Source: Amycolatopsis cihanbeyliensis
GTDB taxonomy: Bacteria; Actinomycetota; Actinomycetes; Mycobacteriales; Pseudonocardiaceae
Length of the DNA: 64,000 nt
NCBI RefSeq assembly: GCF_006715045.1
Contig: NZ_VFML01000001.1
Span: forward strand, 2,262,501-2,326,500
Direction of reading: 5' to 3'
The notes beneath the pieces were generated by a model. It worked only from the letters and a program-made list of their open reading frames with translations, searched no databases and was not told the origin of the DNA. Both the position numbers and the translations under genes were made by a program. Positions 44,543 through 54,871 of the stretch are shown in pieces (position 1 is the stretch's first letter; each line of letters begins with the position of its first letter).

Positions 44543-45378
44543 GAAACGCGCGCCCCTCCTCGCGGGTCAGCTTGCCGTTCACCGACGGAACTCCCATTCT
44601 CACCCACGCGCTCGTGATCAGCACGTTCCGCCGCGCTCGGTGCCGGGTCGGTCGCCGAACGCAGCAGCGCGGCCGCGCTGAGCTGCACCCGCCGCGGTGG
44701 GTACCGGCCATGTGCCGCGGCCGCCCGCGCCACGTTGACATAGGACCACCTGTGCACCTCGCTCGGGCCGTGCTCGGTCAGCGCGGCACTGTGCTCGGCG
44801 GTGCTGTATCCCTTATGCACATCGAACCCGTACACCGGGTGCCGCTCGTGCAGCCCCGCCATGATCCGATCCCTGGTCACCTTCGCCAGCACCGAGGCCG
44901 CCGCCACGCACGCGACGGCCCGATCCCCCTTGATCACCGGCACACTCGGCGCGGGCAGTCCGGGTACCCCGAAGCCGTCGGTCAGCACGTAACCCGGCCG
45001 GGTGGGCAACATGGCGACCGCGCGGCGCATGCCCTCCACGTTGGTCACGTGGATACCGATGGCATCGACCTCCTCCGGGGGGATCACCACCACCGAATGC
45101 GCGAGCGCGCGCGCCAGCACCCGCTCGTACACCCGTTCCCTTGCTTCCGGGGTGAGCAGCTTGGAGTCGGTGAGCTCGGTCAGCCGGGCACCGTCACCGG
45201 GGCGGAGAACGCAGGCGGCGACCACCAGTGGCCCCGCGCAGGCACCCCGGCCGGCCTCGTCCACACCGGCGACCGGGCCGAGGCCCCGCCGGTCCAGCGC
45301 CGACTGCAACCCCCAGGTGGTCTCGCCACGCACCACCGCACGCGGCGGCCGGATCGCGAAACGAGCTGCCGATGGCAT
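44539..45378 (-). CDS. rnhB: Ribonuclease HII
   Basis: This enzyme cleaves RNA in RNA-DNA hybrids and excises misincorporated ribonucleotides. The active site begins [18 protein letters not shown] (Asp40, Glu41), with further conserved [31 protein letters not shown] and a [15 protein letters not shown] motif. At 279 residues it has a C-terminal tail of about 40 charged residues beyond the core. It lies 3 bp after lepB. Confidence 0.95.
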   Translation of the reverse strand: MPSAARFAIRPPRAVVRGETTWGLQSALDRRGLGPVAGVDEAGRGACAGPLVVAACVLRPGDGARLTELTDSKLLTPEARERVYERVLARALAHSVVVIPPEEVDAIGIHVTNVEGMRRAVAMLPTRPGYVLTDGFGVPGLPAPSVPVIKGDRAVACVAAASVLAKVTRDRIMAGLHERHPVYGFDVHKGYSTAEHSAALTEHGPSEVHRWSYVNVARAAAAHGRYPPRRVQLSAAALLRSATDPAPSAAERADHERVGENGSSVGERQADPRGGARVS

Positions 45379-45381
45379 CGC

Positions 45382-46320
45382 CTACTGTCCCCGCTTGGCC
45401 GCCCCGCGCACGGCCCCACCAAGCCCGCGGCCACCGGCGACCGCGGGCCAGGCGGCGATCACACCCGCACCGAGCGGGATGCCCGCGCCCCAGGCGGGAG
45501 CGCTCAACGCGGACGCCTGCGACGCGGCCTGCTGCGGGTTGTGGTCACTCACCCCGCCCCAGCGCGAGGGCGGCAACACGATGAACCTGGCCTTGCCGAT
45601 GATGTTGTCCACCGGGACGACGCCACGCACGCCACCGCCACCCTGGTACCGCGAGTCCGAGGAGTTGTTGCGGTTGTCACCCATCACCCAGACCGTACCG
45701 TCGGGTACCGTCACCGGACCGAAGTCGATCTGCGTGTTCTCCGCGCCGGGCTCCCAGTGGATGTAGGGCTCGTCCAGCGGAATCCCGTCGACCGTCACCC
45801 GGTTCTGCGCGTCACAGCACTCCACGGTCTGCCCGCCGGTGGCGATGATGCGCTTGACGAAGTCCTTCTCGTCCGGCGGCGCGAGGCCGAACACCGAGCC
45901 GATACTGCGGAAGAAGCGCACCACGCCGTTGCTGGACTCCTGCGTGGGCAGGTCGTTCTCGGTCCAGGCCTCCGGGCCCTTGAACACCACGACCTCGCCG
46001 GGCTCCGGGTCACTGAAGTCGTAGACGAGCTTGTCGACCAGGATCCGGTCCGGCGTGCAGCCGGGGCAGCCGTGCAGCGTCTCCTCCATCGACCCGGACG
46101 GGATCATGTACACCCGGGCGATGAACTGCTGGATCAGGAACGCGAAGACGAGCGCCACAACGATGAGGATCGGCAGCTCTTTCCAGAAGGAACGCTGCTT
46201 GCGCTGTTTGCGTGACTTACGCCGCCGGTGAGCCCCGTGGGTCTCGGACGACGTGCCGTCGTCGTCCTCGGGGCGCTCCGGCTCATCCTCAGCGGCGTTT
46301 GAAGGCACAGGCTCGACCAC
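45382..46320 (-). CDS. lepB: Signal peptidase I
   Basis: This 312-residue protease removes signal peptides from exported proteins. After a charged cytoplasmic N-terminus (about 45 residues) a membrane anchor leads to MIPSGSM with nucleophile Ser77. The general base is Lys156 in FVKRIIATGG, and GDNRNNSSDSR is the conserved box E. A hydrophobic segment near the C-terminus may be a second anchor, as in other actinobacteria. The start is GTG. Confidence 0.95.
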   Translation of the reverse strand: MVEPVPSNAAEDEPERPEDDDGTSSETHGAHRRRKSRKQRKQRSFWKELPILIVVALVFAFLIQQFIARVYMIPSGSMEETLHGCPGCTPDRILVDKLVYDFSDPEPGEVVVFKGPEAWTENDLPTQESSNGVVRFFRSIGSVFGLAPPDEKDFVKRIIATGGQTVECCDAQNRVTVDGIPLDEPYIHWEPGAENTQIDFGPVTVPDGTVWVMGDNRNNSSDSRYQGGGGVRGVVPVDNIIGKARFIVLPPSRWGGVSDHNPQQAASQASALSAPAWGAGIPLGAGVIAAWPAVAGGRGLGGAVRGAAKRGQ

Positions 46321-46351
46321 GTCGCCAGGCTACGTGATTCGGCTCAACAGC

Positions 46352-46729
46352 TCAGGACGCCGAGGTGCTCGCCTTTGCGGCGCTGCTGGAGCGCCGCTCC
46401 TTGATCTTGGCGGCCTTGCCGCGCAGCTTGCGCAGGTAGTAGAGCTTCGCGCGGCGGACGTCACCACGCATGTGCACCTCGATCTTGGCGATGTTCGGGG
46501 AGTGCACCGGGAAGGTGCGCTCGACGCCGACGCCGAAGGACACCTTCCGCACGGTGAACGTCTCGCGGATGCCGTCGCCCTGGCGGCGGATCACAGCGCC
46601 CTGGAAGACCTGGTTGCGCTCGCGGTTGCCCTCGATAACGCGGACGTGCACCTTCAGCGTGTCGCCCGGACGGAAGTCCGGGATGTCGGAACGCAGCGAC
46701 TGAGCGTCCAGGGCGTCCAGGGTGTTCAT
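46352..46729 (-). CDS. rplS: 50S ribosomal protein L19
   Basis: This 125-residue protein has [60 protein letters not shown] and [18 protein letters not shown], the full L19 family pattern. The ATG at 46729 is the family start; the longer frame adds an implausible leader. It lies 31 bp upstream of lepB on the same strand and 168 bp after trmD. Confidence 0.97.
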   Translation of the reverse strand: MNTLDALDAQSLRSDIPDFRPGDTLKVHVRVIEGNRERNQVFQGAVIRRQGDGIRETFTVRKVSFGVGVERTFPVHSPNIAKIEVHMRGDVRRAKLYYLRKLRGKAAKIKERRSSSAAKASTSAS

Positions 46730-46896
46730 CGGGGATCCGTCCTCGTCCTTGGTCTGGCCTACGTACATCCGGGCAGGCGCTCGCCGCGCGACAATGTTCG
46801 GCGACGGGTCGGCCCAGGAGGTTCATGCGGACGCGGTCGTGTCGCCGCGCCATCCGGTCAAGTATTGCAAACCTGGTCGGCGCCCCCGGCAGCGGG

Positions 46897-47643
46897 TCAG
46901 GGCTCGTCGCCTTCGCACCGCTCCAGCACCGCGCGGTCGTGCGCGTCCAGGCTGCCCTCCGGCAGGGCACGGATCAGGTCGGGACGGCGCCGCGCCGTGC
47001 GCTCCAACGCCTGGTCCCGGCGCCACCGGTCGATCAGGGCGTGGTTGCCGGACCGCAGCACCTCCGGCACGGCGAGCCCGCGCCAGGTCTCCGGGCGGGT
47101 GTAGCTCGGCCCTTCGAGCAGCCCACCGGAGAAGGAGTCCTGCTCCGCGGACACCGGGTTGCCGAGCACGCCGGGTAGCAGCCGAGCCACCGCCTCGACG
47201 ATCACCAGCACGGCGGACTCCCCGCCGACCAGCACGTAATCCCCGATGGACACCTCGTCCACCGGCATCCGGCCGGCCGCGTCCTCGATCACCCGCTGGT
47301 CGATGCCCTCGTACCGGCCGCAGGCGAACACCAGGTGCCGCTCGGCGGCGTACTCCCGCGCGAGGGCCTGGGTGAACGGCCTGCCGGCCGGGGTCGGCAC
47401 CACGAGCCTGCCGCCCTCGGCGCAGACGTCGTCCAGCGCGGGCCCCCAGATCTGCGGCTTCATCACCATGCCGGGACCGCCACCGTAGGGTGCGTCGTCC
47501 ACCGCGCGGTGCACGTCGTGCGTCCAGTCCCGCAGGTCGTGCACGTCGACCTCGAGCAGGCCGCGATCGATGGCCCGGCCGAGCAGAGCCGCCCGCAGGG
47601 GCTCCAGGTACTCCGGGAAGATGGTGACGACGTCGATCCGCAT
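46897..47643 (-). CDS. trmD: tRNA (guanine37-N1)-methyltransferase
   Basis: This 248-residue SPOUT methyltransferase modifies G37 to prevent frameshifting. It starts [16 protein letters not shown] and carries [17 protein letters not shown], the knot motif [31 protein letters not shown] and [16 protein letters not shown]. It is encoded 3 bp after rimM, in the rpsP-KH-rimM-trmD operon. Confidence 0.97.
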   Translation of the reverse strand: MRIDVVTIFPEYLEPLRAALLGRAIDRGLLEVDVHDLRDWTHDVHRAVDDAPYGGGPGMVMKPQIWGPALDDVCAEGGRLVVPTPAGRPFTQALAREYAAERHLVFACGRYEGIDQRVIEDAAGRMPVDEVSIGDYVLVGGESAVLVIVEAVARLLPGVLGNPVSAEQDSFSGGLLEGPSYTRPETWRGLAVPEVLRSGNHALIDRWRRDQALERTARRRPDLIRALPEGSLDAHDRAVLERCEGDEP

Positions 47644-47646
47644 GAG

Positions 47647-48168
47647 CTACTCGAGCAGGCCTTCCGGGGGATCGAGCACGACCCGGCCCGCCACCGGGTC
47701 GACCTCGGGCACGATCGCGCGGACGAACGGCACCAGCGTCACGGCGCCGTCCTTGCCGTCCCGCTCCACCGCGAGCAACTCGCCCGCCGGTGAGTGCACC
47801 ACCTCACGCACGGTCCCGACCGTGCTGCCGTCGGTGAGCTCGACCCGCAGCCCCTCCAGCTGGTGGTCGTAGAACTCGTCCGGGTCCTCGATCGGGGGCA
47901 GCTCGGCCGTGTCGGCGAACAGCAGCAGGCCACGCAGCGCGTCCGCCCGCTCCCGACCGGGGACCTCGGCGAAACGCACCAAAAGCCGCCCGCCGGTCTG
48001 CTGGCGGGCGGCTGTCACGGTGAGCTGCCGGCTTTCCCCTCCCCGGGAACGTGCGGTCAGCACCGAGTCCGGTGCGAACCGCAGTTCCGGGGAGTCGGTG
48101 CGCACCTCGACGGTGAGCTCGCCGCGCACCCCGTGCGCCTTGGCGATGCGGCCGACAACGACCTCCAT
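47647..48168 (-). CDS. rimM: Ribosome maturation factor RimM
   Basis: This 173-residue protein assists 30S head assembly and binds S19. [25 protein letters not shown] is the N-terminal barrel, and [18 protein letters not shown] starts the PRC-barrel domain, which ends [12 protein letters not shown]. It lies between the KH-protein gene (13 bp) and trmD (3 bp). Confidence 0.95.
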   Translation of the reverse strand: MEVVVGRIAKAHGVRGELTVEVRTDSPELRFAPDSVLTARSRGGESRQLTVTAARQQTGGRLLVRFAEVPGRERADALRGLLLFADTAELPPIEDPDEFYDHQLEGLRVELTDGSTVGTVREVVHSPAGELLAVERDGKDGAVTLVPFVRAIVPEVDPVAGRVVLDPPEGLLE

Positions 48169-48181
48169 CGGCGGTGCCGGG

Positions 48182-48421
48182 CTAGCGATCGGTGTCGATG
48201 ACGTCGACCCGGACGCCCCGACCGCCGATCCCGCCCATAACGGTGCGCAGCGCGGTCGCGGTCCGACCGCCCCTTCCGATCACCTTGCCGAGATCGTCCG
48301 GATGGACGTGCACCTCAAGGGTGCGACCACGCCGGGTGGTGATCAGCTCCACCCGCACCTCGTCGGGATTGTCGACGATGCCGCGCACCAGATGCTCGAG
48401 GGAGTCGGCGAGGAAGCTCAC
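48182..48421 (-). CDS. khpA: KH-domain RNA-binding protein (KhpA family)
   Basis: This 79-residue single KH domain carries the GxxG loop in [18 protein letters not shown]. KhpA-type proteins bind RNA and affect ribosome and cell-envelope functions. The GTG start overlaps the rpsP stop by GTGA, giving tight coupling in the rpsP-khpA-rimM-trmD operon. Confidence 0.93.
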   Translation of the reverse strand: MSFLADSLEHLVRGIVDNPDEVRVELITTRRGRTLEVHVHPDDLGKVIGRGGRTATALRTVMGGIGGRGVRVDVIDTDR

Positions 48422-48894
48422 GCCTCCGCCTTCTCGCTCTCGGCCGGCTCGGCGGCATCGGCCTGCTCGGCCTTGTCGGACTTCTCCGACTTGTCGGCCT
48501 TCCTGCCGCCGCCCTTCTTCTTGGGCGTGGTGGCCTCGGTGGTGGGCTCCTCACCGGCCGCGGCGAGCGCGGCGTTGAACAGATCCTGCTTCGTCGGCTT
48601 CGGCTCGGGCGCCTTGAGGGTGCCCTCCGCGCCCGGCAGACCCTTGAACGTCTGCCAGTCCCCGGTGATCTCCAGGAGGCGCTGCACCGGCTCGGTGGGC
48701 TGCGCGCCGACCTTCAGCCAGTGCTGCGCCCGCTCCGAGTTGACCTCGATGAAGCTCGGCTCTTCCTTCGGGTGGTACTTGCCGATCGTCTCGATGGCCT
48801 TGCCATCCCGCCGGGTACGCGCGTCGGCGACGATGATGCGGTAGTACGGCGCGCGGATCTTGCCGAGGCGCTGCAGCTTGATCTTGACGGCCAC
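48418..48894 (-). CDS. rpsP: 30S ribosomal protein S16
   Basis: This 158-residue protein starts [41 protein letters not shown], the complete S16 core. A lysine-, alanine- and glutamate-rich tail of about 70 residues follows, typical of actinobacterial S16 but long. The GTG at 48894 with AAGGAG upstream is the start; an in-frame extension upstream is not conserved. The 177 bp before the CPBP gene hold no gene. Confidence 0.96.
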   Translation of the reverse strand: MAVKIKLQRLGKIRAPYYRIIVADARTRRDGKAIETIGKYHPKEEPSFIEVNSERAQHWLKVGAQPTEPVQRLLEITGDWQTFKGLPGAEGTLKAPEPKPTKQDLFNAALAAAGEEPTTEATTPKKKGGGRKADKSEKSDKAEQADAAEPAESEKAEA

Positions 48895-49071
48895 GGGTGT
48901 GGGTACTCCTTGCGTTCTCTCGGTGCTCGAGGCCACACGATCCGAGTGGGGAAACGGACATGGGCGCCCAGGTCATGGTGTCGCTCCCGGCACGGTGAGA
49001 GGGCCCGTCCGGAGCAGGCAGTCGACTATTCTGCCAGACGCGGGGCCGCGCGGTGCGCGACCCCTGCCCAG

Positions 49072-49881
49072 TCACAGCGCGACGACGCCGAGCGCGGTCA
49101 GCAGGATGGCGAGCGCGGGCAGGAAGTTGTTCACCTGGTGCGCGATGATGCTGCCGAGCAGCCGGCCCGTCACCAGCCGGGCCAACCCGATCGGCACCGC
49201 GATGACCAGCAGTAACGTGGTGCGCAGGGGCTCGAGGTGACTGGCGGCGAACACGCCGGTGGAGAGCAGGAACGCGGCGATCCGGCCGGTCCTCTCCTTG
49301 CCCCAGCTCAGCCGCTCCACGGCGCCCCAGAGCAGGCCGCGGTAGATGATCTCCTCGCAGATCGGCCCGAGCAGCCACAGGTAGAGGAACATCACCACCG
49401 CGGCCGTCACCGACATCGGCTGGTCCTCGATCAGAGCGCTGATCGCCGAGGTGGCGTTCTCCTCGCCAACCGCCTGGGTCCAGACGAAGGCGCCCACCGT
49501 GGTGCACACCACGCCGAGCATGCCGAACCGCAGGCCGGTGCGGACGTCGTCCCATCGCCAGGACAACCGCAGGTCCAGCAGCGGGCCGTTCCCGCGCACC
49601 CTGGTGATCAGCAGTGCGGTCGCGGCGGCGATCAGGGTGGGGGTCATGGTGCCGATCAGCACGTCGCGCACCGGCACCGACTCGCCGGTGCGTGCCCCGC
49701 TCAGCAGCACGCCCACGAAGGCGGCCGAGGCCAGCAGCACGGCTTCGACGAGAAGGAAAGCGCCGAAACCCCAGCGATGCGGCGAAGTCTCCCCCGCACT
49801 GCGCACAGCGTCGTTCTCCGAATTCTCCGGGTTTGCCGGTTCGGGGCCGGGGACCGGTTCCCTTGACTGCGAGAAGGTCAC
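49072..49881 (-). CDS. CPBP-family intramembrane glutamic protease (1)
   Basis: This 269-residue membrane protein has about eight helices. It carries the CPBP (Abi) motifs CEEIIYRG (EExxxR), a His in FAASHLEP and the final H-x3-N in HQVNNFL. Family members process prenylated or membrane proteins or act in bacteriocin immunity; the substrate here is unknown. The GTG at 49881 follows GGAGG. A paralogue lies directly upstream. Confidence 0.88.
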   Translation of the reverse strand: MTFSQSREPVPGPEPANPENSENDAVRSAGETSPHRWGFGAFLLVEAVLLASAAFVGVLLSGARTGESVPVRDVLIGTMTPTLIAAATALLITRVRGNGPLLDLRLSWRWDDVRTGLRFGMLGVVCTTVGAFVWTQAVGEENATSAISALIEDQPMSVTAAVVMFLYLWLLGPICEEIIYRGLLWGAVERLSWGKERTGRIAAFLLSTGVFAASHLEPLRTTLLLVIAVPIGLARLVTGRLLGSIIAHQVNNFLPALAILLTALGVVAL

Positions 49882-49942
49882 ACCGATCCTCCGAGGGGTA
49901 CGAGCGGGGACGGCGCCGAGCCTAATGGCCGGCGACGGCCGG

Positions 49943-50704
49943 TCAGGAAGCGGCGACCAGCAGGACCGCGGGCGGCAGGTTGTTCGCCGCATGGGCGACG
50001 AGACTCGCACCCGTCCGCCCGGTGATCAGCCGGGCCGCGCCGATCGCCACCCCCTGTCCGAGCAGGGCGACGGTACGGTGCGACTCGCCGTGCAGCAAGG
50101 CGAACACCAGCGCGGTCAGCAGCAGGATCACCCACGCGGGGACGCGGTGATGCCGCAGTGCCTTCCACAGCGCGCCGCGCAGCAGCAGTTCCTCGGTCAG
50201 CGGTGCGAGCAGCACGACGATCGCCGCGGTCACCAGCAGCCAGACGGTCGTGCCACCGAGGCCCTCGGACACCTCGCTGAGCGGGTCCTCCCATGCCCGC
50301 CCGCTGCCGTAGACGGCGATCAGCAGCAGGTTCAACACGTACCCGGTGAGCAGGGCGAAGCCGCCACAGGCGAGGCCGACCTTGAGGTCCCGCACGTCCG
50401 GCAGCAGGCCGAACTCGGCACGCAGCCCGCGGCCGCGAAGCCAGGAACCCAGCGCGGGGCCGAGGCCCAGGGCCAGGTTCGGCAGGAACACCACCAGGAT
50501 CACCGGGCCGATCTCGGGCACGTCCAGCATGTTCGTGCCGGTGAACCCGCCGACCAGCACGGCGGCCAGGACCAGCGAGGTCAGGTAGTAGCCGCCGACT
50601 CCGGTGAAGAACGCGAGAAAACCCCAATGGGCTCCCAGAACCATGCCGTCCCGAACGGCAGGTGGATCGCCCTGGTCGTGCTCCTGATCCACCACGCCTC
50701 CCAA
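49943..50704 (-). CDS. CPBP-family intramembrane glutamic protease (2)
   Basis: This 253-residue protein has the same fold as its neighbour: TEELLLRGALWKAL (EExxxR), ALLHGESH and HAANNLPP. The two genes are 61 bp apart and in tandem, so a duplication and a shared promoter are likely. Sequence divergence between them is high. Confidence 0.88.
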   Translation of the reverse strand: MGGVVDQEHDQGDPPAVRDGMVLGAHWGFLAFFTGVGGYYLTSLVLAAVLVGGFTGTNMLDVPEIGPVILVVFLPNLALGLGPALGSWLRGRGLRAEFGLLPDVRDLKVGLACGGFALLTGYVLNLLLIAVYGSGRAWEDPLSEVSEGLGGTTVWLLVTAAIVVLLAPLTEELLLRGALWKALRHHRVPAWVILLLTALVFALLHGESHRTVALLGQGVAIGAARLITGRTGASLVAHAANNLPPAVLLVAAS

Positions 50705-50814
50705 TCAGCCGAGCGTAACGGGCAACCGCGCATGGTGGCTCCCCGCGATCGGGTGATACCGGACCGTGCCCGGCACCGTACCGCTCTGCTACGAGTGCCC
50801 GGTTCCGCGCACCC

Positions 50815-51885
50815 TCAACCGACGACCCGGCCGCGGAGGATGACCGCCTTGGGGCGGCGGAGGGCCGCGAGGTTCTCCCGGGGATCCTCGTCGAGAACCA
50901 GGAGGTCGGCCGGTGCGCCCGCGGTGAGGGAAGGGTGGCCCAGCCACTCGCGCGCGGCCCAGGAGGCGGCGCCGAGGGCCTGCTCGGCGGTGAGCCCGGC
51001 ACGGTGCAGGGCCTCGATCTCGTCCACCACCCTGCCGTGCGCGACCAGGCCGCCCGCGTCGCTGCCCGCGTAGATCGGCACCCCCGCCGCGTGCGCCGCG
51101 GCCACCGTGTCCCGCGCACCGGCGTGCAGCGCCCGCATATGCGCCGCGTAGCTCGGGTACTTACCCGCCTGGTCGGCGATGTCGGGGAAGTTCTCCAGCA
51201 CGTTGACCAAGGTCGGGACCAGCGCGACGCCCCGGCGCGCCAGCTCCGCGATCAGGTCCTCGCCGAGGCCGGTGCCGTGCTCGAGGCAGTCGATCCCGGC
51301 GCCGACCAAGCCGGGCAGCGCCTCCTCACCGAACACGTGCGCGGTCACCCGCGCCCCGGCCTCGTGCGCCACCTTCACCGCCTCGGCCAGTACCTCGTCC
51401 GGCCACAGCGGGGCGAGGTCACCCACCGAGCGGTCGATCCAGTCCCCGACGAGCTTCACCCAGCCGTCGCCGTCGGCCGCCTGCTCGGCCACCGCCTCGG
51501 GCAACTGGTCGGGATGCTCCAGGTCGAGCCCGAGGCCGGGGATGTAGCGCTTGGGCAGCGAGAGGTGCCGGCCACAGCGGATGATCCGCGGCAGGTCCGC
51601 ACGCTGCTGCAGGGGCCGGTTGTCCATCGGCACCCCGCAGTCGCGGATGAGCAGGGTTCCGGCGTCCCGGTCGGTGCGGGCCTGCTCCTCGGCCTCGGCC
51701 ACGGACACCGCACCCCCGGCGCCGAGGCCGGGATGGCAGTGCGCGTCGACCAGGCCCGGCACCAGGAAGCCGTCCCGCACCAGGGTCTCGGCATCCTCGG
51801 TGCGCTCGAAGCCGATCCGGCCCTCGCTGATCCACACATCCCGCTGCCGCCCCTCCGGCAGCACCACTCCGTGCAGATGCACCAC
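50815..51885 (-). CDS. Amidohydrolase-family protein (metal-dependent hydrolase)
   Basis: This 356-residue TIM-barrel hydrolase has the metal site DAHCHPG (H-x-H), VTAHVFGEEALP and a His in CLEHGTGLGEDL, a final Asp in AGSDAGGLVAHG, and the small beta-sandwich domain split between both ends. The substrate is unknown. It follows ffh by 3 bp, as in M. tuberculosis (Rv2915c beside ffh), a conserved link. Confidence 0.87.
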   Translation of the reverse strand: MVHLHGVVLPEGRQRDVWISEGRIGFERTEDAETLVRDGFLVPGLVDAHCHPGLGAGGAVSVAEAEEQARTDRDAGTLLIRDCGVPMDNRPLQQRADLPRIIRCGRHLSLPKRYIPGLGLDLEHPDQLPEAVAEQAADGDGWVKLVGDWIDRSVGDLAPLWPDEVLAEAVKVAHEAGARVTAHVFGEEALPGLVGAGIDCLEHGTGLGEDLIAELARRGVALVPTLVNVLENFPDIADQAGKYPSYAAHMRALHAGARDTVAAAHAAGVPIYAGSDAGGLVAHGRVVDEIEALHRAGLTAEQALGAASWAAREWLGHPSLTAGAPADLLVLDEDPRENLAALRRPKAVILRGRVVG

Positions 51886-51888
51886 GGG

Positions 51889-53433
51889 CTACTTGTTCTT
51901 CGGCAGGTTGATCTTGGAAGGGTCGAATCCGGGCGGCAGGTCGTTCAGTCCGCCGCCGAGCTGGGACAGGTCCGGCATCCCGCCACCCTGCGCGCCGCCC
52001 TGCGGCAGCCCGGGCATCCCGCCGGGGAAGCCGCCACGCACCTTCGGCTGGGTGGGGCCGCGCCCCTTGCCCTTCTTGCCTTTCTTGCCCTTGCGGTTCT
52101 TCTTGCCGCCACCGGGCCCGCCGCCGAAGCCGAACCGGCCCGCCATCTGCTGCATCATCTTCTTGGCCTCGAAGAACCGGTTCACCAGGTCGTTGACCTC
52201 GCGCACCGCCACGCCCGAGCCACGCGCGATCCGCTGCCGGCGGGAGGCGTTGATCATCTTCGGGTCGGCCCGCTCGGCGGGGGTCATCCCGCGGATGATC
52301 GCCTGCAGCCGGTCCAGGTGGTTGTCGTCCACCCCGGCCAGCTGGTCCTTCATCTGACCGGCCCCGGGCAGCATGCCCAGCAGGTTGCCGATCGGACCCA
52401 TCTTGCGCACGGCGAGCATCTGGTCGAGGAAGTCCTCCAGGGTCATCTCGCCGGTGCCCAGCTTGGCCGCGGCCTGCTCCGCCTTCTCCTGGTCGAAGGC
52501 CTGCTCAGCCTGCTCGATCAGGGTGAGCATGTCGCCCATGCCGAGGATCCGGCCTGCCATCCGGTCGGGGTGGAAGGCGTCGAAGTCCTCCAGCTTCTCC
52601 CCGTTGGAGGCGAACAGGATCGGCTGCCCGGTGACCTGGCGCACGGACAGCGCGGCACCACCACGGGCGTCGCCGTCCAGCTTGGTCAGCACCACACCGG
52701 TGAACCCGACGCCGTCCCGGAAGGCCTCGGCCGTGGTCACCGCGTCCTGCCCGATCATCGCGTCGACCACGAACAGGGTCTCGTCCGGCTGCACGGCGTC
52801 CCGGATGTCGGCGGCCTGCCGCATCAGTTCCTCGTCCACACCGAGGCGGCCCGCGGTGTCCACGACCACCACGTCGTGCTGGGCGCGGCGGGACTCGTCG
52901 ATGGCCCTGCGCGCGACGTCCACCGGATCGCCGACCCCGTTGCCCGGTTCCGGCGCGAAGGTCGGCACCCCGGCGCGCTCGCCGACCACCTGGAGCTGGG
53001 TCACCGCGTTCGGCCGCTGCAGGTCACAGGCGACCAGCAGCGGGGTGTGGCCCTGCTTCTTCAGCCACGTCGCCAGCTTGCCAGCCAGCGTGGTCTTACC
53101 GGAGCCCTGCAGACCGGCGAGCATGATCACCGTCGGCGGGGTCTTGGCCAGGTTGAGCCTGCGGGTCTCCCCGCCGAGAATCGCGACGAGCTCCTCGTTC
53201 ACGATCTTGACGACCTGCTGGGCCGGGTTCAGCGCCGCGGAGACCTCGGCCCCCTTGGCGCGCTGCTTGATCTGTGCGATGAATTCGCGCACCACGGGCA
53301 GCGCGACGTCGGCTTCCAGCAGTGCGATGCGGATCTCGCGTGCGGTCGCGTCGATGTCGGCGTCGGAGAGCTTCCCCTTGCCGCGCAGGTTCTGCAGGAC
53401 CGACGTGAGCCGATCGGAGAGGGTGTCGAACAC
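51889..53433 (-). CDS. ffh: Signal recognition particle protein Ffh (SRP54)
   Basis: This 514-residue GTPase binds signal sequences and 4.5S RNA and targets ribosomes to FtsY at the membrane. The NG domain has the P-loop GLQGSGKTTLAGKLA, VDTAGRLGVDEE and TKLDGDARGGAALS. The M domain is methionine-rich (MKDQL, MMQQMAGRFGFGG), with SRRQRIARGSGV as the RNA-binding motif and a glycine- and lysine-rich end. The start is GTG. Confidence 0.97.
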   Translation of the reverse strand: MFDTLSDRLTSVLQNLRGKGKLSDADIDATAREIRIALLEADVALPVVREFIAQIKQRAKGAEVSAALNPAQQVVKIVNEELVAILGGETRRLNLAKTPPTVIMLAGLQGSGKTTLAGKLATWLKKQGHTPLLVACDLQRPNAVTQLQVVGERAGVPTFAPEPGNGVGDPVDVARRAIDESRRAQHDVVVVDTAGRLGVDEELMRQAADIRDAVQPDETLFVVDAMIGQDAVTTAEAFRDGVGFTGVVLTKLDGDARGGAALSVRQVTGQPILFASNGEKLEDFDAFHPDRMAGRILGMGDMLTLIEQAEQAFDQEKAEQAAAKLGTGEMTLEDFLDQMLAVRKMGPIGNLLGMLPGAGQMKDQLAGVDDNHLDRLQAIIRGMTPAERADPKMINASRRQRIARGSGVAVREVNDLVNRFFEAKKMMQQMAGRFGFGGGPGGGKKNRKGKKGKKGKGRGPTQPKVRGGFPGGMPGLPQGGAQGGGMPDLSQLGGGLNDLPPGFDPSKINLPKNK

Positions 53434-53947
53434 GGGCGTGCACGCTCCAGCGGGTCGTCGTTTAGCTGGTGTCCAATTCCACAGTCGGGCTATTCAGGCC
53501 CGTACCCTGCCTCACCAGAGCTGCGACCTGCAACGACCCCCCGCCCGTCGCCCACCACCACCCACACGGTGGCGCTGCGCGCCGCGGTGACCATGGGCCT
53601 GGCGGCCCGCGGTCGCTGGGTCGTTTCTGAATAGCCGTCCTCGGCCGGAAGTGCCACCGGCCTCCCTCGAGGGTAGTCGCCATTGTCCCGGGGTGACCGC
53701 GGTGGCGGGTGACCGGGATCCGCCCGGCCGGTCCGCTCCCTCTTCAGACCGGCCGGGCGGCCGAGCCTCGCGAGCGACCCACGGAGCAGGACCGCCGCCA
53801 GACCCCCAGCACCTGGCGGATGTCTCGCCTTCGCGAGCGCCATCAACGCGATGGCATCAGCCTGCCGGGTACGGGGGGTGTACAGGCAGCGTGAAGACCC
53901 CCAAGTAGAGCTACGTATTCCTACTCAACGTCCGGTCCGGGTCTTAC
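53434..53947. other. 514-bp intergenic region between ffh and ku
   Basis: No convincing gene. An ORF of 118 codons on the minus strand has no protein-like pattern. It contains the ku-side hairpin at 53720-53760 and, near ffh, the presumed ffh promoter. Translation and RNA patterns were looked for and not found. Confidence 0.5.
53720..53760 (-). terminator. Perfect 14-bp hairpin downstream of ku
   Basis: The arm CCGCCCGGCCGGTC and its exact complement flank a 13-base loop, about 190 bp after the ku stop and upstream of ffh. It is a likely factor-independent terminator without a T-tract. Confidence 0.7.
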
Positions 53948-54808
53948 CTAGCGGGTGGAGTCGGCGACGGTGCGGGACTTCTTCGCGGCCCGCTTCGACG
54001 AGGACCTGGCCCGCGCGGCCTTCTCGGCGGCCGCCTTCGCGTTCGCCACCGCCTCGTGGCTGCGCTGCAACGCGGCCAGCAGCTCGGTCACGCCCTCGTC
54101 CTGGACGGGCTCGGTCGGCTGCACCAGCTCGCTGCCCTCGACCTTGGCCTGGATCAGCGCGTCCAGCGCCTCCTGGTAGGAGTCGGTGTACTGGCCGGGC
54201 TCGAAGTCGCCCGCCAGCCCGTCGATCAGCTCGACAGCCTCGCGCAGTTCCGGCAGGCGCAGGTCGACATCCTCGTGCAGGAAGGGGAAGTCGGCGGTGC
54301 GCACCTCGTCCGGCCAGTACATCGTCTCGAGTATGAGCACCTGGTCGCGCACCCGCAGGGTGGCCAGCGTTTCCCGTTGCCGCAGCGCGACCTTCACCAC
54401 GGCCACCTTGCCCGACTGCTGCAGTGCCTCGCTGAACAGCACGTAGGGCTTGGTTCCGGTCACCTCCGGCTCGAGGAAGTAGCTGCGCGCGTAGTAGACC
54501 GGGTCGATCTGCTCGACCGGTACGAAGGCGCAGACGTCGATCGACTGGGCGGTCGGCAGCGGTAGCCGGGCGAAGTCCTCGTCGGTGAGCCGCACCACGC
54601 TGCCGCCCGGCAGCGTGGTGCCCTTGCCGACCTCGGCGGCCTCCACCTCGGCACCGTCCAGCTCGCATACCCGCTTGTTCCTGATCCGCCCTCCGTCAGC
54701 GAGATGGAGTTGGTGCAGACCCGTGCCGTGCTCCTCGGTCGCGGCATATGCCCTGACCGGGATCGCATAGGTCCCGAAACCGATCGTGCCCTTCCACACA
54801 GCCCGCAT
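53948..54808 (-). CDS. ku: Non-homologous end-joining protein Ku
   Basis: This 286-residue protein starts MRAVWKGTIGFGTYAIPVRAYAATEEH and contains RIRNKRVC, DFEPGQYTDSYQEALDALIQAK and a lysine- and arginine-rich C-terminal tail (KRAAKKSRT). It is the bacterial Ku homodimer that loads broken DNA ends for ligase D. No ligD gene is in this window, so the partner must be elsewhere. The tail suggests sequence-independent DNA binding. Confidence 0.95.
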   Translation of the reverse strand: MRAVWKGTIGFGTYAIPVRAYAATEEHGTGLHQLHLADGGRIRNKRVCELDGAEVEAAEVGKGTTLPGGSVVRLTDEDFARLPLPTAQSIDVCAFVPVEQIDPVYYARSYFLEPEVTGTKPYVLFSEALQQSGKVAVVKVALRQRETLATLRVRDQVLILETMYWPDEVRTADFPFLHEDVDLRLPELREAVELIDGLAGDFEPGQYTDSYQEALDALIQAKVEGSELVQPTEPVQDEGVTELLAALQRSHEAVANAKAAAEKAARARSSSKRAAKKSRTVADSTR

Positions 54809-54871
54809 GAGCTACCTCCCCGCAGCGACACAAAATAGTCAGCGTAGTGACGCTGGCGCGGGCGCCGACAG

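Noticed and set aside
50935..53634. 899-codon plus-strand open frame
   Set aside because: It runs antisense through the amidohydrolase and ffh. Composition and lack of any motif mark it as a shadow frame.
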